A stretch of 59,304 bases of DNA. It comes from Akkermansia muciniphila. Lineage in GTDB: Bacteria > Verrucomicrobiota > Verrucomicrobiia > Verrucomicrobiales > Verrucomicrobiaceae. The translations under genes and the position numbers were made by a program. Shown here in pieces: positions 26,210 through 35,624 of the stretch (within the stretch, counting starts at the first letter, position 1; each line of letters begins with the position of its first letter). The DNA lies in NCBI GenBank assembly GCA_945863205.1, contig CAMAZK010000003.1:1-59304 (forward strand), written 5' to 3'. The notes beneath the pieces are model-generated. The model worked only from the letters and a program-made list of their open reading frames with translations, did not search any database and was not told the origin of the DNA.

Positions 26210-27412
26210 ATGAGCCAGTTTCCCGCCTACAAACACACGAAGCACCAAGCCAAAGGCCCGCGCAAAGACGGGCTGCGCTGGCTGGCGGCGGAGCCGTATC
26301 GCGTCTTCTTCGCCAGCGGTGCGTTGTGGAGCATCATCGGCGTGTCGCTGTGGCCGCTGTTTTATGCGCAGCAGCTCGGCTTCTATCCGAGTCTGGTTCA
26401 CGCGCGGCTCATGATCGAGGCTTTTGGGGGCGCGTTCGTGGTCGGGTTCCTCGGCACCGCCGGTCCCCGCATGGCCACTGCTCCGAAACTGACGCCGCTG
26501 GAGCTGTTCTGGCTCTTCGCGCTGCATCAGGCCTCGGGGATCAGTCATCTGCGGCTGCAACACCCATTGGGAGATGCCTTGTTCGTCGCGTTGCTCTTTT
26601 CCCTGCTGCTCTGTCTCGTGATTCGCGTGGTGAAGTTCCGCAAGGAAGCACCGCCGCCACAAATGTTGCTCGCTCTCACCGGGCTGGCCTGCGGGATCGC
26701 CGGTGCGGCGATGCAGCTTTCACCGGCGACTTTGATGGACCCGCAACGCCTGCGCCTCGCGAACCTGCTGCTCTACCAAGGCCTGCTGCTGCCGCCGGTG
26801 CTCGGCATCGGCTCGTTCGTATTTCCTCGCATGCTTGGCGGTGACTTTGGCGATCCGAAAACGGCCGCGCAGAGCAGGGCGAAACTCGTTCGCTCGATTA
26901 TCGCCGCCATGCTGCTCGTGAGCAGCTTTTTCCTCGAAGCATTCGGCATGGTCACACTTGGATATGCCGTGAGAGCCGTCGTGGCCGCAGGCTATCTGCT
27001 CATCGAGGTGCGCTGGAAGACATCGCAGAGCGGATCGCTCACCACGGGCCTGTTTTGGGCGCTGATCATCGGCTGGCTCGGCATCGTGCTCGCCCCGTTT
27101 CACTATGCGCAGCATGTGTCCATCGAGCATCTGCTCTACATCGGCGGATTCGGCATGCTGATGCTCATCGTCGGCTCACGCGTGCTCTTCGGCCACAGCG
27201 GTGACCTCGAAGGGTTCTTCGTGAAATCGAAAAGGGTGCGCTTCTTGATCTTTCTCGGCGTCTTGGCCGCCACCACCCGCGCCACACCCGCCTGGGTGCC
27301 TTCGACGACCGTTTCTCATCACATCTACGCCGCGATCACCTGGGCGCTGCTGGCGCTGTTCTGGATGCTGTGGCACCGGCGGCGCTTCGTGAAGCGGGAT
27401 GAGGAGGAGTAG
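26210..27412 (+). CDS. nnrS: NnrS family heme/copper membrane protein
   Basis: The 400-residue product starts at the ATG at 26210, directly after the palindrome. It has about 12 hydrophobic segments. NnrS hallmarks are LAAEPYRVFFASGALWSIIG at the N-terminus, HARLMIEAFGGAFVVGFLGT near residue 65, FALHQASG, and GSFVFPRMLGG in the middle. H65 (VHARLM) and other membrane histidines could bind heme and copper. NnrS relieves nitrosative stress in the cell under low oxygen and its genes are often controlled by NO-sensing regulators. It sits downstream of the group III globin and upstream of the radical SAM gene. Confidence 0.93.
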   Translation: MSQFPAYKHTKHQAKGPRKDGLRWLAAEPYRVFFASGALWSIIGVSLWPLFYAQQLGFYPSLVHARLMIEAFGGAFVVGFLGTAGPRMATAPKLTPLELFWLFALHQASGISHLRLQHPLGDALFVALLFSLLLCLVIRVVKFRKEAPPPQMLLALTGLACGIAGAAMQLSPATLMDPQRLRLANLLLYQGLLLPPVLGIGSFVFPRMLGGDFGDPKTAAQSRAKLVRSIIAAMLLVSSFFLEAFGMVTLGYAVRAVVAAGYLLIEVRWKTSQSGSLTTGLFWALIIGWLGIVLAPFHYAQHVSIEHLLYIGGFGMLMLIVGSRVLFGHSGDLEGFFVKSKRVRFLIFLGVLAATTRATPAWVPSTTVSHHIYAAITWALLALFWMLWHRRRFVKRDEEE

Positions 27413-27432
27413 CTTCGGTTGGCAACCGAAGC
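27409..27432. repeat. Single GTAG hairpin (REP-like) at the nnrS stop codon
   Basis: GTAG is followed by CTTCGGTT, a GGC loop and AACCGAAG: a perfect 8-bp stem (9 bp counting the flanking G and C). The TAG of GTAG is the nnrS stop codon. A smaller hairpin (ACTGCCAGT) follows at about 27441. The layout is the same as the GTAG element between the globin and nnrS but with a different stem sequence. Confidence 0.6.
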
Positions 27433-27525
27433 AGGATGCGACTGCCAGTCGAATCTCCACAAAATCAGCACAGCCTTCGACATCGGGCGGGGGAGCATTT
27501 TCGGCATTTGGGCGTTTGTTGTCGC

Positions 27526-28623
27526 ATGAACAAGTCCGCCATGAATTTGGAAGCCTTCAAGGTCCCCTTGATGGGATACGATGGTTTCGATGAACGTCCA
27601 TTTCTCGTCTTTTGGGAAATCACGCGGGCTTGCGCCTTGGCATGCAGGCATTGCCGCGCGGAGGCGCAGTCCCACCGGCATCCCGAGGAATTGAACAGGA
27701 AGGAATCGAGCCGGCTGATCCGGCAGCTTGCGGAATTGAAACCGCCGATGCTGATCCTCACCGGCGGTGATCCGCTGATGCGGCGTGACTGCCTCGACCT
27801 TGTGCGCGAAGCGACGGCGGCGGGACTGCACGTGGGACTGAGCCCCTCGGCCACTTCGCGGCTGATGCATGCCAATTTTCACGAGATCAAATCGGCAGGT
27901 GTCGAGCGCATCTCCCTGAGCCTGGATGGGGCCACGCGGGAGACGCACGATGCCTTCCGCGGGGTCCCGGGCACGTTTGACCGCACCATCGCCGCTGTGC
28001 ATCTCGCGCATGCGGCAGATTTGAGCGTGCAGATCAACACAACGCTCACACGCGGCAATCTGCGCGAGTGCGAGGCCTTCAAGAAGCTGATGTTCGAGCT
28101 AAAGCCGGCGATGTGGAGTGTGTTTCTGCTGGTGCCGACGGGCCGCGCGGGCGCGGACGACCTTCCCGATCCTGTGGACATCGAGCACATCTTCCAGGAC
28201 ATGGCCGACCTCGTCGGCAAGGCGCCGTTTGCGATCAAGACGACCGAGGGGCATCACTTCCGCCGCATCCTGCTGCAAAAGCATGGCGCGTCCGGCAAGA
28301 TGCGTCCGGGGATGCGCTCGCCGCTTGGAATTCGCGACGGGCGCGGCGTCATGTTCATCTCACACACCGGAGTGGTATCTCCGAGCGGCTTCCTGCCCTT
28401 CGACTGCGGCAATGTGCGCGACGAACATCCCGCCTGCATCTACCGCCATCATCCGCTCTTCGTGTCGCTGCGTGACAACAACGCGCTCGGCGGCAAGTGC
28501 GGCCGCTGCGAGTTCAAATCGGTGTGCGGCGGCTCGCGGGCACGAGCCTACGGCATGACGGGAGATCCCTTCGCTGAAGATCCGGCCTGCGTTTACCAGC
28601 CGGGCGGTCGCCAGCACTCCTGA
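27526..28623 (+). CDS. Radical SAM/SPASM protein, NirJ/AhbD-like
   Basis: The 365-residue product starts at the ATG at 27526. The radical SAM 4Fe-4S motif is C36, C40, C43 (TRACALACRHC). PMLILTGGDPLMR is the SAM-binding GGE-like region. The C-terminus has a SPASM cysteine set (CGRCEFKSVCGGSRARAYG, then DPACVY), which holds extra iron-sulfur clusters. The whole protein resembles heme-pathway radical SAM enzymes (NirJ, AhbD) and the group annotated as TIGR04053; the exact reaction is unknown. Its position after nnrS and two globins suggests a role in heme or NO metabolism, perhaps maturation of a heme protein or peptide. Confidence 0.85.
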   Translation: MNKSAMNLEAFKVPLMGYDGFDERPFLVFWEITRACALACRHCRAEAQSHRHPEELNRKESSRLIRQLAELKPPMLILTGGDPLMRRDCLDLVREATAAGLHVGLSPSATSRLMHANFHEIKSAGVERISLSLDGATRETHDAFRGVPGTFDRTIAAVHLAHAADLSVQINTTLTRGNLRECEAFKKLMFELKPAMWSVFLLVPTGRAGADDLPDPVDIEHIFQDMADLVGKAPFAIKTTEGHHFRRILLQKHGASGKMRPGMRSPLGIRDGRGVMFISHTGVVSPSGFLPFDCGNVRDEHPACIYRHHPLFVSLRDNNALGGKCGRCEFKSVCGGSRARAYGMTGDPFAEDPACVYQPGGRQHS

Positions 28624-28626
28624 TGA

Positions 28627-30342
28627 TCAGAGTCCCATGTCCGTCACGGCGCCGTGGCTGGCATCACTCGCGAGCTTCGCGAACTTTGCGAGCACGCCAC
28701 GGGTGTAGCGCGGCTTCGGCTGCTTCCACTTGGCGAGGCGGGCTTTGAGTTCAGCGGCGGGAATGCCGAGGGTGATGGAGCGTTTCTCGGCGTCGATGGT
28801 GATGGGGTCGCCGTTCTTGATGACGGCGATGGGGCCGCCGACGAAGGCTTCCGGCGTGACATGGCCGACGACAAAACCGTGGCTGCCGCCGCTGAAGCGA
28901 CCGTCGGTGATGAAGGCGACGTCCTTGCCGAGCCCCTTGCCCATGATGGCGGAGGTGGGGGAGAGCATCTCGCGCATGCCGGGACCGCCTTTGGGGCCTT
29001 CCATGCGGACGACGATGACGTGGCCTTTTTTGACCTTGTCGTTCAGGATGGCCTCGAGTGCGGTTTCTTCGGATTCGAAGACGATGGCCTTGCCGGTGAA
29101 GTTCAGGCCTTCCTTGCCGCTGATCTTGCCGACGGCGCCGCCGGGGCAGAGGTTGCCTTTGAAGATGACGAGGTGGCTGTCCTTCTTGATCGGGTCGCTC
29201 AGCGGACGGATGATTTGTTGGCTCTTCGGATAGACGATCTTGGAGTTCTTCATGTTCTCCTTCATCGTCTTGCCGGTGACGGTGAGGCAGTCGCCGTGCA
29301 TGAGACCTTCTTCGATGAGCATGCGCATCAGCGGCACGGTGCCGCCGATCTTTACGAGATCGTTCATGAAGTATTTTCCGCTGGGCTTGAGGTCGCCGAG
29401 CACGGGCGTCTTTTTGCCGATACGGGTGAAGTCGTCGATGCCGAGCTTCACGCCTGCCGCATGCGCCATGGCGATGAGGTGGAGAACGGCGTTGGTGGAG
29501 CCGCCGAGGGTGATGATGAGCGTGATGGCGTTTTCAAAGGCCTCCTTCGTCATGATGTCGCGGGGTGTGATGCCCTTCTTGATCATGTTCATGACAGCGG
29601 CACCGGCGTCGAAGCAGTCGATGAGCTTGTCGTCCGAGACGGCGGCCTGGGCGCCGGAGTTTGGCAGGGACATGCCCATGGCCTCGATCGCGCTGGCCAT
29701 GGTGTTGGCGGTGTACATGCCGCCGCAGCTTCCCTCCCCGGGGATGGAGTGCTCCTCGATGTCGATGAGTTCCTTGTTCGAGATCTGGCAGTTGGCGTGT
29801 TTGCCGACGGCTTCGAAGACGGTGACGATGTCAGCGTCCTTTTTCTCCGGACCGACGCAGCCCGGCAGGATGGTGCCGCCATAGACGAAGACGGCGGGGC
29901 GGTTCATGCGGGCGATGGCGATCATGCAGCCGGGCATGTTCTTGTCACAGCCGCCGATGGCGACGTAGCCGTCCATGCCTTCGCAGCCGACGACGGTTTC
30001 GATGGAGTCAGCGATGACCTCGCGAGACACGAGGGAGTACTTCATGCCCTCCGTGCCCATGGAGATGCCGTCGGAAATCGTGATCGTATTGAAGATGATG
30101 CTTTTTCCACCGGCGGCATCGACCCCTTTGGCGGATTCCCTGGCCAAGCGGTCAATGTGCATGTTGCAGGGGGTGACCATGCTCCAGGTGGAGGCGATGC
30201 CGATCTGCGATTTTTTGAAGTCCTCACGCTTGAAGCCCACGGCGTGCAGCATGGCGCGGCTGGCGGCGCGCTCCGGCCCATCGACGACGATGGCGCTGTG
30301 TTTGCGGTGGAGGGAGGACTTGGAGGCGGCTTTTTTGGGCAT
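28627..30342 (-). CDS. ilvD: Dihydroxy-acid dehydratase
   Basis: IlvD dehydrates 2,3-dihydroxy acids to 2-keto acids in valine, leucine and isoleucine synthesis and uses an iron-sulfur cluster. The 571-residue product starts at the ATG at 30342 (MPKKAASKS); the open frame continues 89 residues upstream but that part overlaps the divergent cytochrome gene and looks noncoding. Cluster cysteines are visible in [23 protein letters not shown] and [34 protein letters not shown] near the C-terminus carries the catalytic serine region. The start lies 132 bases from the divergent diheme cytochrome gene. Confidence 0.96.
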   Translation of the reverse strand: MPKKAASKSSLHRKHSAIVVDGPERAASRAMLHAVGFKREDFKKSQIGIASTWSMVTPCNMHIDRLARESAKGVDAAGGKSIIFNTITISDGISMGTEGMKYSLVSREVIADSIETVVGCEGMDGYVAIGGCDKNMPGCMIAIARMNRPAVFVYGGTILPGCVGPEKKDADIVTVFEAVGKHANCQISNKELIDIEEHSIPGEGSCGGMYTANTMASAIEAMGMSLPNSGAQAAVSDDKLIDCFDAGAAVMNMIKKGITPRDIMTKEAFENAITLIITLGGSTNAVLHLIAMAHAAGVKLGIDDFTRIGKKTPVLGDLKPSGKYFMNDLVKIGGTVPLMRMLIEEGLMHGDCLTVTGKTMKENMKNSKIVYPKSQQIIRPLSDPIKKDSHLVIFKGNLCPGGAVGKISGKEGLNFTGKAIVFESEETALEAILNDKVKKGHVIVVRMEGPKGGPGMREMLSPTSAIMGKGLGKDVAFITDGRFSGGSHGFVVGHVTPEAFVGGPIAVIKNGDPITIDAEKRSITLGIPAAELKARLAKWKQPKPRYTRGVLAKFAKLASDASHGAVTDMGL

Positions 30343-30474
30343 GGCTTGAAGATTGGGTGCGCAAAATGACAGACGCCCCTGTGTGCGCAAGCAGCCTTTG
30401 CGGCAGTTGTGGCGCAGCACTTGGCAAGCACGGCATAGTGCCCGCCTCGTTCGTGCGCGATGCTTTCCCCGACC

Positions 30475-31242
30475 ATGCCGCCACGTCTTCCAGCCCTGTG
30501 CCTTCTCATCCTCGCCACTCCGCTGGGAGCGGAAGAGCCGGCCCCGCTCGATTTCAACCTGTACATGCAGGGGCGCTACGTCTTCGAGCGGAACTGCATC
30601 GTCTGCCATGGCCCCCGTGGCGATGGCAACGGCGAACTGAGCCCCACCCTGAAGCCGCGTCCGCGTTCGTTCCGCGAGGGCATGTTCAAATTCCGCACCA
30701 CGCCGCTCGGCATGCTGCCGACAGACGACGACCTGCGCCGCACGATTCGCGGCGGACTCAGCGGCACGGCGATGGGCATGTTCACCCAGCTTTCCGACGA
30801 GGAGGTCAGCGCCGTCATCACCTACGTGAAGTCATTCTCCCGCCGCTGGCGCAAGGCGGAAAACTACGCGCCGCAGGTGACCCTGCCGCCGACTCCCGCG
30901 TGGTTCAAAGAAGACGGTGCGCGCCAGACGCACGTGGTCGCAGGCGCGAAGCTCTTTGCGGTGAACTGCGCCACCTGCCACGGTGACAAGGCGGATGGCA
31001 AAGGTCCTGCAGCGGTCGCTTTGAAGGACATCTGGGGGCATCCCGCCGCGCCGTCCGATCTGCGCCAGCCGCATCTACGCTGCGGTGATGCTCCGGGCGA
31101 TCTCTTGCGCGTGCTGGCGACGGGCCTCAACGGCACGGCGATGGTGAGCTTTGACCAGACGCTCACAGAAGCTCAGCGCTGGGACATCATCGCCTTTCTA
31201 ATGAGCATCCGCCTGCCTTCAGGTCCGGTTTTGGGCGGTTAG
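30475..31242 (+). CDS. Secreted diheme cytochrome c
   Basis: The 255-residue product starts at ATG 30475 (or 30460, five residues earlier) with a signal peptide ending in LGA. Two class I cytochrome c domains are present, each with a heme motif: CIVCH near residue 41 and CATCH near residue 165. Axial methionines are likely in GTAMGMF and NGTAMVSF. It should carry electrons in the periplasm. The partner enzyme is unknown. It converges on the glycosidase-like gene, with five bases between the stops. Confidence 0.88.
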   Translation: MPPRLPALCLLILATPLGAEEPAPLDFNLYMQGRYVFERNCIVCHGPRGDGNGELSPTLKPRPRSFREGMFKFRTTPLGMLPTDDDLRRTIRGGLSGTAMGMFTQLSDEEVSAVITYVKSFSRRWRKAENYAPQVTLPPTPAWFKEDGARQTHVVAGAKLFAVNCATCHGDKADGKGPAAVALKDIWGHPAAPSDLRQPHLRCGDAPGDLLRVLATGLNGTAMVSFDQTLTEAQRWDIIAFLMSIRLPSGPVLGG

Positions 31243-31247
31243 TAGAG

Positions 31248-32000
31248 TCATTCGGCGATGTAGAACATCGCGGCGAAGGTGTTGGGAGTGAAGGCCGCGT
31301 CAGCCGGGGGCTTGATGAGCATGGTGGAGATGTCGCCGTCGAGAAAGAGGGCGTCCTGACAGCCGAGGTGCAGGAAGAAGCGGCTGAGCTGGTGGAAGGT
31401 GACCCGACCTCGAGTGCGGTCCTCACGGTCACTCATGACGAAAACGATCTGGCCGTCGCTGCGGACACCGACGGCGTTGCGCAGGCGTTTGTTGGGAGAA
31501 TTGAGGTTGAAGGCGGGGTGGATGACGCCTTTCCGCAGCAGGAGCGGGCCGCTCTGCGTGGCGAGGCGCGGGTTGAGGCCGCTTTTGCCAAACTCCGCCG
31601 CCTCCATGACACCGGCGCCGGACTTGTCGTCCAGGAAGAAGACACCGTTCGGCTTGAGGTAGAAGTTGCCCTCGCCGGGCTGGAGATTCAGCGGAACGAG
31701 CTCCCGGCCGCCGCAAATCGTCAGGCCGCAGGGCTTGGGACCGCGCTCGTAAATGCCCGCATTGGTGGCGAAGGCGATTTTTTGGCCTTTGGCGGCGAGA
31801 TCGCGTTTCAAGCCGTTGAAATCGAGCAGCGGCTTGCCGTCGGTGCCCAGCCAGGCGAGCTGGAGTTTCGAACAGTCGGCGGGGGGGACGCGAAAGAGGT
31901 GATACTTTGCTCCTTCATGCTCCACGACCTCCGCGCCGTGCAGATGCGGGCTGAGGGCGGCACAACCGAAGATGGCGCAGAGCCAGCGGGGGAGTCTCAT
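31248..32000 (-). CDS. Phosphodiester glycosidase family protein (NAGPA/DUF2233)
   Basis: The 250-residue product starts at the ATG at 32000 with a signal peptide (MRLPRWLCAIFGCAALSPHL). The family core is FATNAGIYERGPKPCGLTIC, then FYLKPNGVFFLDD, LATQSGPLLLRKGVIHPAFN, RNAVGVRSDGQIVFVMS and ALFLDGDISTML. Relatives include the mammalian enzyme that removes GlcNAc from mannose-6-phosphodiester; bacterial members are thought to trim phosphodiester-linked sugars in the envelope. The open frame runs further upstream into aroC sequence but that part is not coding. It is divergent from aroC. Confidence 0.85.
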   Translation of the reverse strand: MRLPRWLCAIFGCAALSPHLHGAEVVEHEGAKYHLFRVPPADCSKLQLAWLGTDGKPLLDFNGLKRDLAAKGQKIAFATNAGIYERGPKPCGLTICGGRELVPLNLQPGEGNFYLKPNGVFFLDDKSGAGVMEAAEFGKSGLNPRLATQSGPLLLRKGVIHPAFNLNSPNKRLRNAVGVRSDGQIVFVMSDREDRTRGRVTFHQLSRFFLHLGCQDALFLDGDISTMLIKPPADAAFTPNTFAAMFYIAE

Positions 32001-32079
32001 GCGGCATTTCAGCCGTCTTTGGCGGGAAGGGCAACTTTGAACTTTGAACTTTCGACTTTGAACCCATAGATGACGGCCT

Positions 32080-33165
32080 ATGGCGAGCAACTTCGGCACT
32101 CTCTTCCGCATCAGCACCTGGGGCGAATCCCACGGCCCCGGCGTCGGCGTCGTCATCGACGGCTGCCCGCCGCGCATCCCGCTGACCGTTGAAGACATCC
32201 AGGCCGAGCTGGACCGTCGCCGCCCCGGGCAGAGCAAGATCGTGACGCCGCGCAAGGAGGACGACAAGGCGGAGATCCTCTCCGGCGTGCTCGATGGCCA
32301 GACGCTCGGCACTCCCATCGGCATCTTCGTGCGCAACACCGACCAGCGCCCCTCCGCCTACACGGAGATGCAGCAGTCCTACCGCCCCAGCCACGCCGAC
32401 TACACCTACGATGCGAAGTACGGCATCCGCGCCGTTTCCGGCGGCGGACGGTCCAGTGCACGGGAGACGATCGGTCGCGTGGCCGCAGGTGCCATCGCGC
32501 GGATGGTGCTGCAGCACTCGATTTCCGGCTACGAATGCTTGGCCTATGTCAAAACGGTTCAGAACATCCAGGCCGAGGTGCCAACTGGTGCCGCGCTGAA
32601 TTCCGCCGTCATCGAATCGAACATCGTCCGCACCTGCGACCCCGCAGCGGCGGAGAAGATGATCGAGTTGATCGAAAAGATCCGCAGCGAGGGCAACAGC
32701 GTAGGCGGCGTGATCGAGTGCGTGGTGCGTGGCGTGTCGCCCGGGCTTGGCGAGCCTGTTTTTGACCGTCTGGAGGCCGATCTGGCCAAGGCGATGCTCA
32801 GCCTGCCGGCGACGAAGGGATTCGAAATCGGCAGCGGCTTCGGGGGAACGACGATGACCGGCCTGGAGCACAACGACGAGTTTTACATGGACGACGGCAA
32901 GGTGCACACCCGCAGCAACCGCAGCGGCGGCGTGCAGGGCGGCATCAGCAACGGCGAGGAGATCGTCTTCCGCGTGGCCTTCAAACCGACCGCCACCGTC
33001 CTGCGCGAGCAGAAGACCGTGACGAACACCGGCGAGGACACCACGCTGTCCGCCCGCGGTCGTCACGATCCCTGCGTGCTGCCACGCGCCGTGCCGATGG
33101 TCGAGGCCATGGTGCACCTCGTGCTGGCCGATCACTTCCTGCGCCAGCGGGCACAGATGGGCTGA
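32080..33165 (+). CDS. aroC: Chorismate synthase
   Basis: AroC makes chorismate from 5-enolpyruvylshikimate-3-phosphate using reduced FMN, the last shared step of aromatic amino acid synthesis. The 361 residues match the family. Signatures are [20 protein letters not shown] at the N-terminus, [37 protein letters not shown] and [20 protein letters not shown]. The ATG at 32080 is preceded by a short divergent region. The next gene begins four bases after the stop, so they are probably co-transcribed. Confidence 0.97.
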   Translation: MASNFGTLFRISTWGESHGPGVGVVIDGCPPRIPLTVEDIQAELDRRRPGQSKIVTPRKEDDKAEILSGVLDGQTLGTPIGIFVRNTDQRPSAYTEMQQSYRPSHADYTYDAKYGIRAVSGGGRSSARETIGRVAAGAIARMVLQHSISGYECLAYVKTVQNIQAEVPTGAALNSAVIESNIVRTCDPAAAEKMIELIEKIRSEGNSVGGVIECVVRGVSPGLGEPVFDRLEADLAKAMLSLPATKGFEIGSGFGGTTMTGLEHNDEFYMDDGKVHTRSNRSGGVQGGISNGEEIVFRVAFKPTATVLREQKTVTNTGEDTTLSARGRHDPCVLPRAVPMVEAMVHLVLADHFLRQRAQMG

Positions 33166-33169
33166 TGCC

Positions 33170-33847
33170 ATGCGTTGGCTGATTCTGCTGCTGCTTCCGT
33201 TGGCAGCCTCTTCAAAGGAGGTGGAGATACACTGCACCTATTGGTATGAAGGCGAATTCAGCACCTGCGATGCGGTAATCATCGGCAAGATTGTGAGCGT
33301 GGAATCGCATGTCGAGCGTTCCGCCTCACAAGTCCTGCCGGAAGAATCCTGCGTGATACAGATCGACGAGATCGTGGGGCACAGCCCGGAGTTGGAAGGT
33401 GCGACGACGGCCAAACTGGTGGCCCGATACATTCACGACCTCTACCTGCAACTGGCGCCGGACTGGGGTGTGTATCGCCATCTTGAGCCGGGGCAAAAGG
33501 TCGTCGCGCTGATTCATCGCTACGAACACGATGTGGCCATCGGCAGCGAGGCGTTGATCGTCTTGAAACCTGAAACGATGGCGCTGCCAGAGATCATCAA
33601 GAGAACGGGGATGGACCTCACACTTTTCACCAACGAGGATCTCGCCGTTTGGAAAGCTGCATGGCCTCAGATGTTTCCCGAACTCGCGGATCGCGCGGCC
33701 TACGAGCGCGAGCTGATCGAGGAAGAGCGGCGGATGGGCGAGGTCACTCCCGGTGAGTGGCTGACGCTCGCGATCACCGCGAGCGCGTTACTGGCCGTTG
33801 GAATGTGGCTGGCACGTCGTTGCCTGATTAGGCGATCAAGTCCGTGA
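33170..33847 (+). CDS. Hypothetical exported protein with C-terminal membrane anchor
   Basis: I do not recognise this 225-residue protein. It has a short signal peptide (MRWLILLLLPLAASS), a mostly beta-strand extracytoplasmic part with two cysteines near the start (IHCTYW and STCDAVIIG) and one in ESCVIQID, and a C-terminal membrane segment (WLTLAITASALLAVGMWLA) followed by a basic tail. The CDAVIIGKIVSVES pattern resembles secreted OB-fold proteins with a CxxxxIG start, but this is only suggestive. It starts four bases after aroC. Its 3' end overlaps the convergent DUF1501 remnant by about 20 bases. Confidence 0.7.
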   Translation: MRWLILLLLPLAASSKEVEIHCTYWYEGEFSTCDAVIIGKIVSVESHVERSASQVLPEESCVIQIDEIVGHSPELEGATTAKLVARYIHDLYLQLAPDWGVYRHLEPGQKVVALIHRYEHDVAIGSEALIVLKPETMALPEIIKRTGMDLTLFTNEDLAVWKAAWPQMFPELADRAAYERELIEEERRMGEVTPGEWLTLAITASALLAVGMWLARRCLIRRSSP

Positions 33848-34316
33848 GCAGCTTGCCACCGTTGACGATGTCCAAGGGGCGGACGTTTTCGACGACGATG
33901 CGCGTGCCAGCTTCGACGAGACGGCGGGCGAGGAGGAAGCGCTGACCGGCGGCGTTGCGGCCGTATTCGTCGCGCAGCTTGGCGGGTTCGGCGTTGAGCT
34001 CGAAGGCTTCACGCGCCTGCTTGGAGCTGATGAGGTCGTAGGCGGCGCTGTAGAATTTGTCCATGGCGCTGAGGCCGTCCGACTTCTCCGTGGTGCGGAA
34101 GTGTTCATCGACGGCGGAGAGCAGTCCACGACGGCGGTTGAAGCGTTTGGCGTCGATGTCCTTCGGTGCGGCGAGATCGCGCACGGTGAAGTCTTTGCTG
34201 GCGGGATCGCCGCCGAGGGAGAAGGGGCCGAAGGCGCTGGGGATGGCGACGTAGGGAGGGAGACTGTTCCGAACACCCTGCTCCTGGGAGATGATGGAGC
34301 CGGCGAATGCGGACTT
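33828..34316 (-). pseudogene. DUF1501 gene fragment, truncated at both ends
   Basis: The frame is open from an upstream TAA (34317-34319) to the stop at 33828. Reading through gives SIISQEQGVRNSLPPYVAIP, then FGPFSLGGDPASKDFTVRDL, RRRGLLSAVDEHF, SKQAREAFELNAEP and YGRNAAGQRFLLARRLVEAG, which is the middle of a DUF1501 protein. Full-length members are about 400-500 residues with a Tat signal and a long C-terminal half; both are missing. After VEAGTRIVVENV the text changes to a foreign tail (RPLDIVNGGKLLTDLIA). No DUF1553/DUF1549 partner is near. No ATG begins the homologous part, so this is a relic. Confidence 0.85.
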
Positions 34317-34357
34317 TTACCTCTCGTGGGGAGACTTCCTCTACTGAGGACCGTCCC

Positions 34358-34930
34358 TCAAAGCCAGGGCGGATGGCGTGGCAGGAAGCCCTCCCGCGAT
34401 CGGCTCAGCACACGCCAGCGCGGCCCCTCCCCCGCACGGGAGCCGGAGGTGTCGAATCGCAGACCGCAGACCTCCATGAAGACGTGGTGGCCCGGCTTGA
34501 CGTAGAGCGTGAGGTAGCTGCCATGCCCGGGCAGGGCGTAGCTGGCGAAGGCGGAGGAAGTCAGCGGGCGATCCAGCAGGCTCGAACGGTAGAGCACGTG
34601 CGAGATGGAGCCGGAGCAGTCGAAACCGTTGTCATAGAGCACCCGATGACCGCCCCCCCACTTGTACGGTTTGTCCACCAACTGATTGGCGATGGCGACG
34701 ACCCGGTGGATGATGGGCGGATGCGTGACATGCGCGTAGGCGTAGATGCCGTTGAAGTAGAGCGGCACGACCGGCGGCGACCAGCGGCGGTAGTCCAGGC
34801 TGGCGAGGGTGCCCATCGTTCCCCAAAGCCCGAGCCGCAGCCAGCGCCGACGGCTGCTGAAATGCCGGACGCAGTCGGCCTCTTGCGTGTGCTTGAGGGA
34901 TTCGGGAATGGGAGACGGGTTCTTGTCCAC
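34358..34930 (-). CDS. NlpC/P60-like cysteine peptidase, paralogue 1
   Basis: The 190-residue product starts at the GTG at 34930, chosen because the paralogue at 46261 also starts with GTG at the aligned place. A short N-terminus (PIPESLKHTQEADCVRHF) precedes a hydrophobic stretch near residues 30-45. The NlpC/P60 core has PYKWGGG, the nucleophile cysteine in YDNGFDCSGSISHVLY and a histidine in VKPGHHVFMEVCGLRF. Such enzymes cut peptidoglycan stem peptides. The C-terminal SGSRAGEGPRWRVLSRSREG matches the paralogue closely. The DUF1501 remnant lies downstream. Confidence 0.85.
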   Translation of the reverse strand: MDKNPSPIPESLKHTQEADCVRHFSSRRRWLRLGLWGTMGTLASLDYRRWSPPVVPLYFNGIYAYAHVTHPPIIHRVVAIANQLVDKPYKWGGGHRVLYDNGFDCSGSISHVLYRSSLLDRPLTSSAFASYALPGHGSYLTLYVKPGHHVFMEVCGLRFDTSGSRAGEGPRWRVLSRSREGFLPRHPPWL

Positions 34931-34936
34931 GCCCAA

Positions 34937-35624
34937 AGCTAGCGGCCTGCGGCGGGTCTTGCGTTTGAGCGGGTCTTCATTCTGGCCCCAAGCAAGGTTT
35001 AGCCGTCATGCTGCAGCAGCCATCGGCACCGCAACAAAATGACCAAGGCCCAGGAACCAACGACCAAGGAAATCCCAAGCGCCCAAGCTTCAATCGACAC
35101 GCTTTGATGGCATGGCAGGACATCCACCAGCAGGTGGAGCTTTTTTTGGGGCCTTGGTATTTTGGTCCATTCGTTGGCCCTTGGGCACTTGAACCTTGCT
35201 CATTCCATTTCGTTCGCGTTCGATCGCATCGACACGGCTGGGACGGGGGGACCTTATAGGGGTAGGAACGGCGCATTGGCGCGGGCTCGTAGGACGCCGC
35301 GCAGGCGCCCTCGTGTCCATCTGTCTATCTTCCGGTAACGGACTGTGGTTCATATTTACCCTCACGCAACAGCCGCTCTGATGTGGCGACATCAGCCTTG
35401 GCGCTGCGTCCGTCGATGCCTGGCTGGTCTTGCGCTGGGTGGCCGTGCTCAGCGCTGACCGGAGGTTTGCAGGTGCGTAAACCTTGTCGATCAGCGTATG
35501 CCACTTTCTACCTTCCCCGAATGAGCGGATTTTTTCGCACTCCTCCTGATTTTCTAAAAAATCATAGGGAGTGAAGGCTCTGGAGCTTGATATTTTATGA
35601 AAATTTCAATAAGTTTGGCTTCAC
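34937..35624. other. Long intergenic region with dispersed repeat
   Basis: Almost 700 bases have no convincing gene. Positions 35036-35100 hold a dispersed repeat also found upstream of the second NlpC/P60 gene. CCAAGG-rich sequence here and CCTTGG-rich sequence at about 35150-35190 form an imperfect inverted repeat. The stretch 35260-35560 is GC-rich and then AT-rich; CTCCT and GGGAG flank an ATTTT/AAAAT stem near 35540-35572 that could be a terminator. I see no recognisable RNA gene, though a structured RNA cannot be excluded. Confidence 0.5.
35036..35100 (+). repeat. Dispersed intergenic repeat, copy A
   Basis: This stretch begins AAAATGACCAAGG and continues through CCAAGCGCCC. By eye it is roughly three-quarters identical to the reverse strand of 46030-46095. 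It lies about 105 bases upstream of the first NlpC/P60 gene and reads away from it, the same arrangement as copy B. Confidence 0.7.

Noticed and set aside
28654..30369. Long plus-strand frame opposite ilvD
   Set aside because: Composition is Asp/Gly/Val/His-biased and without motifs; ilvD on the minus strand is unmistakable.
31915..33237. Minus-strand frame opposite aroC
   Set aside because: Antisense of chorismate synthase with no recognisable domains.
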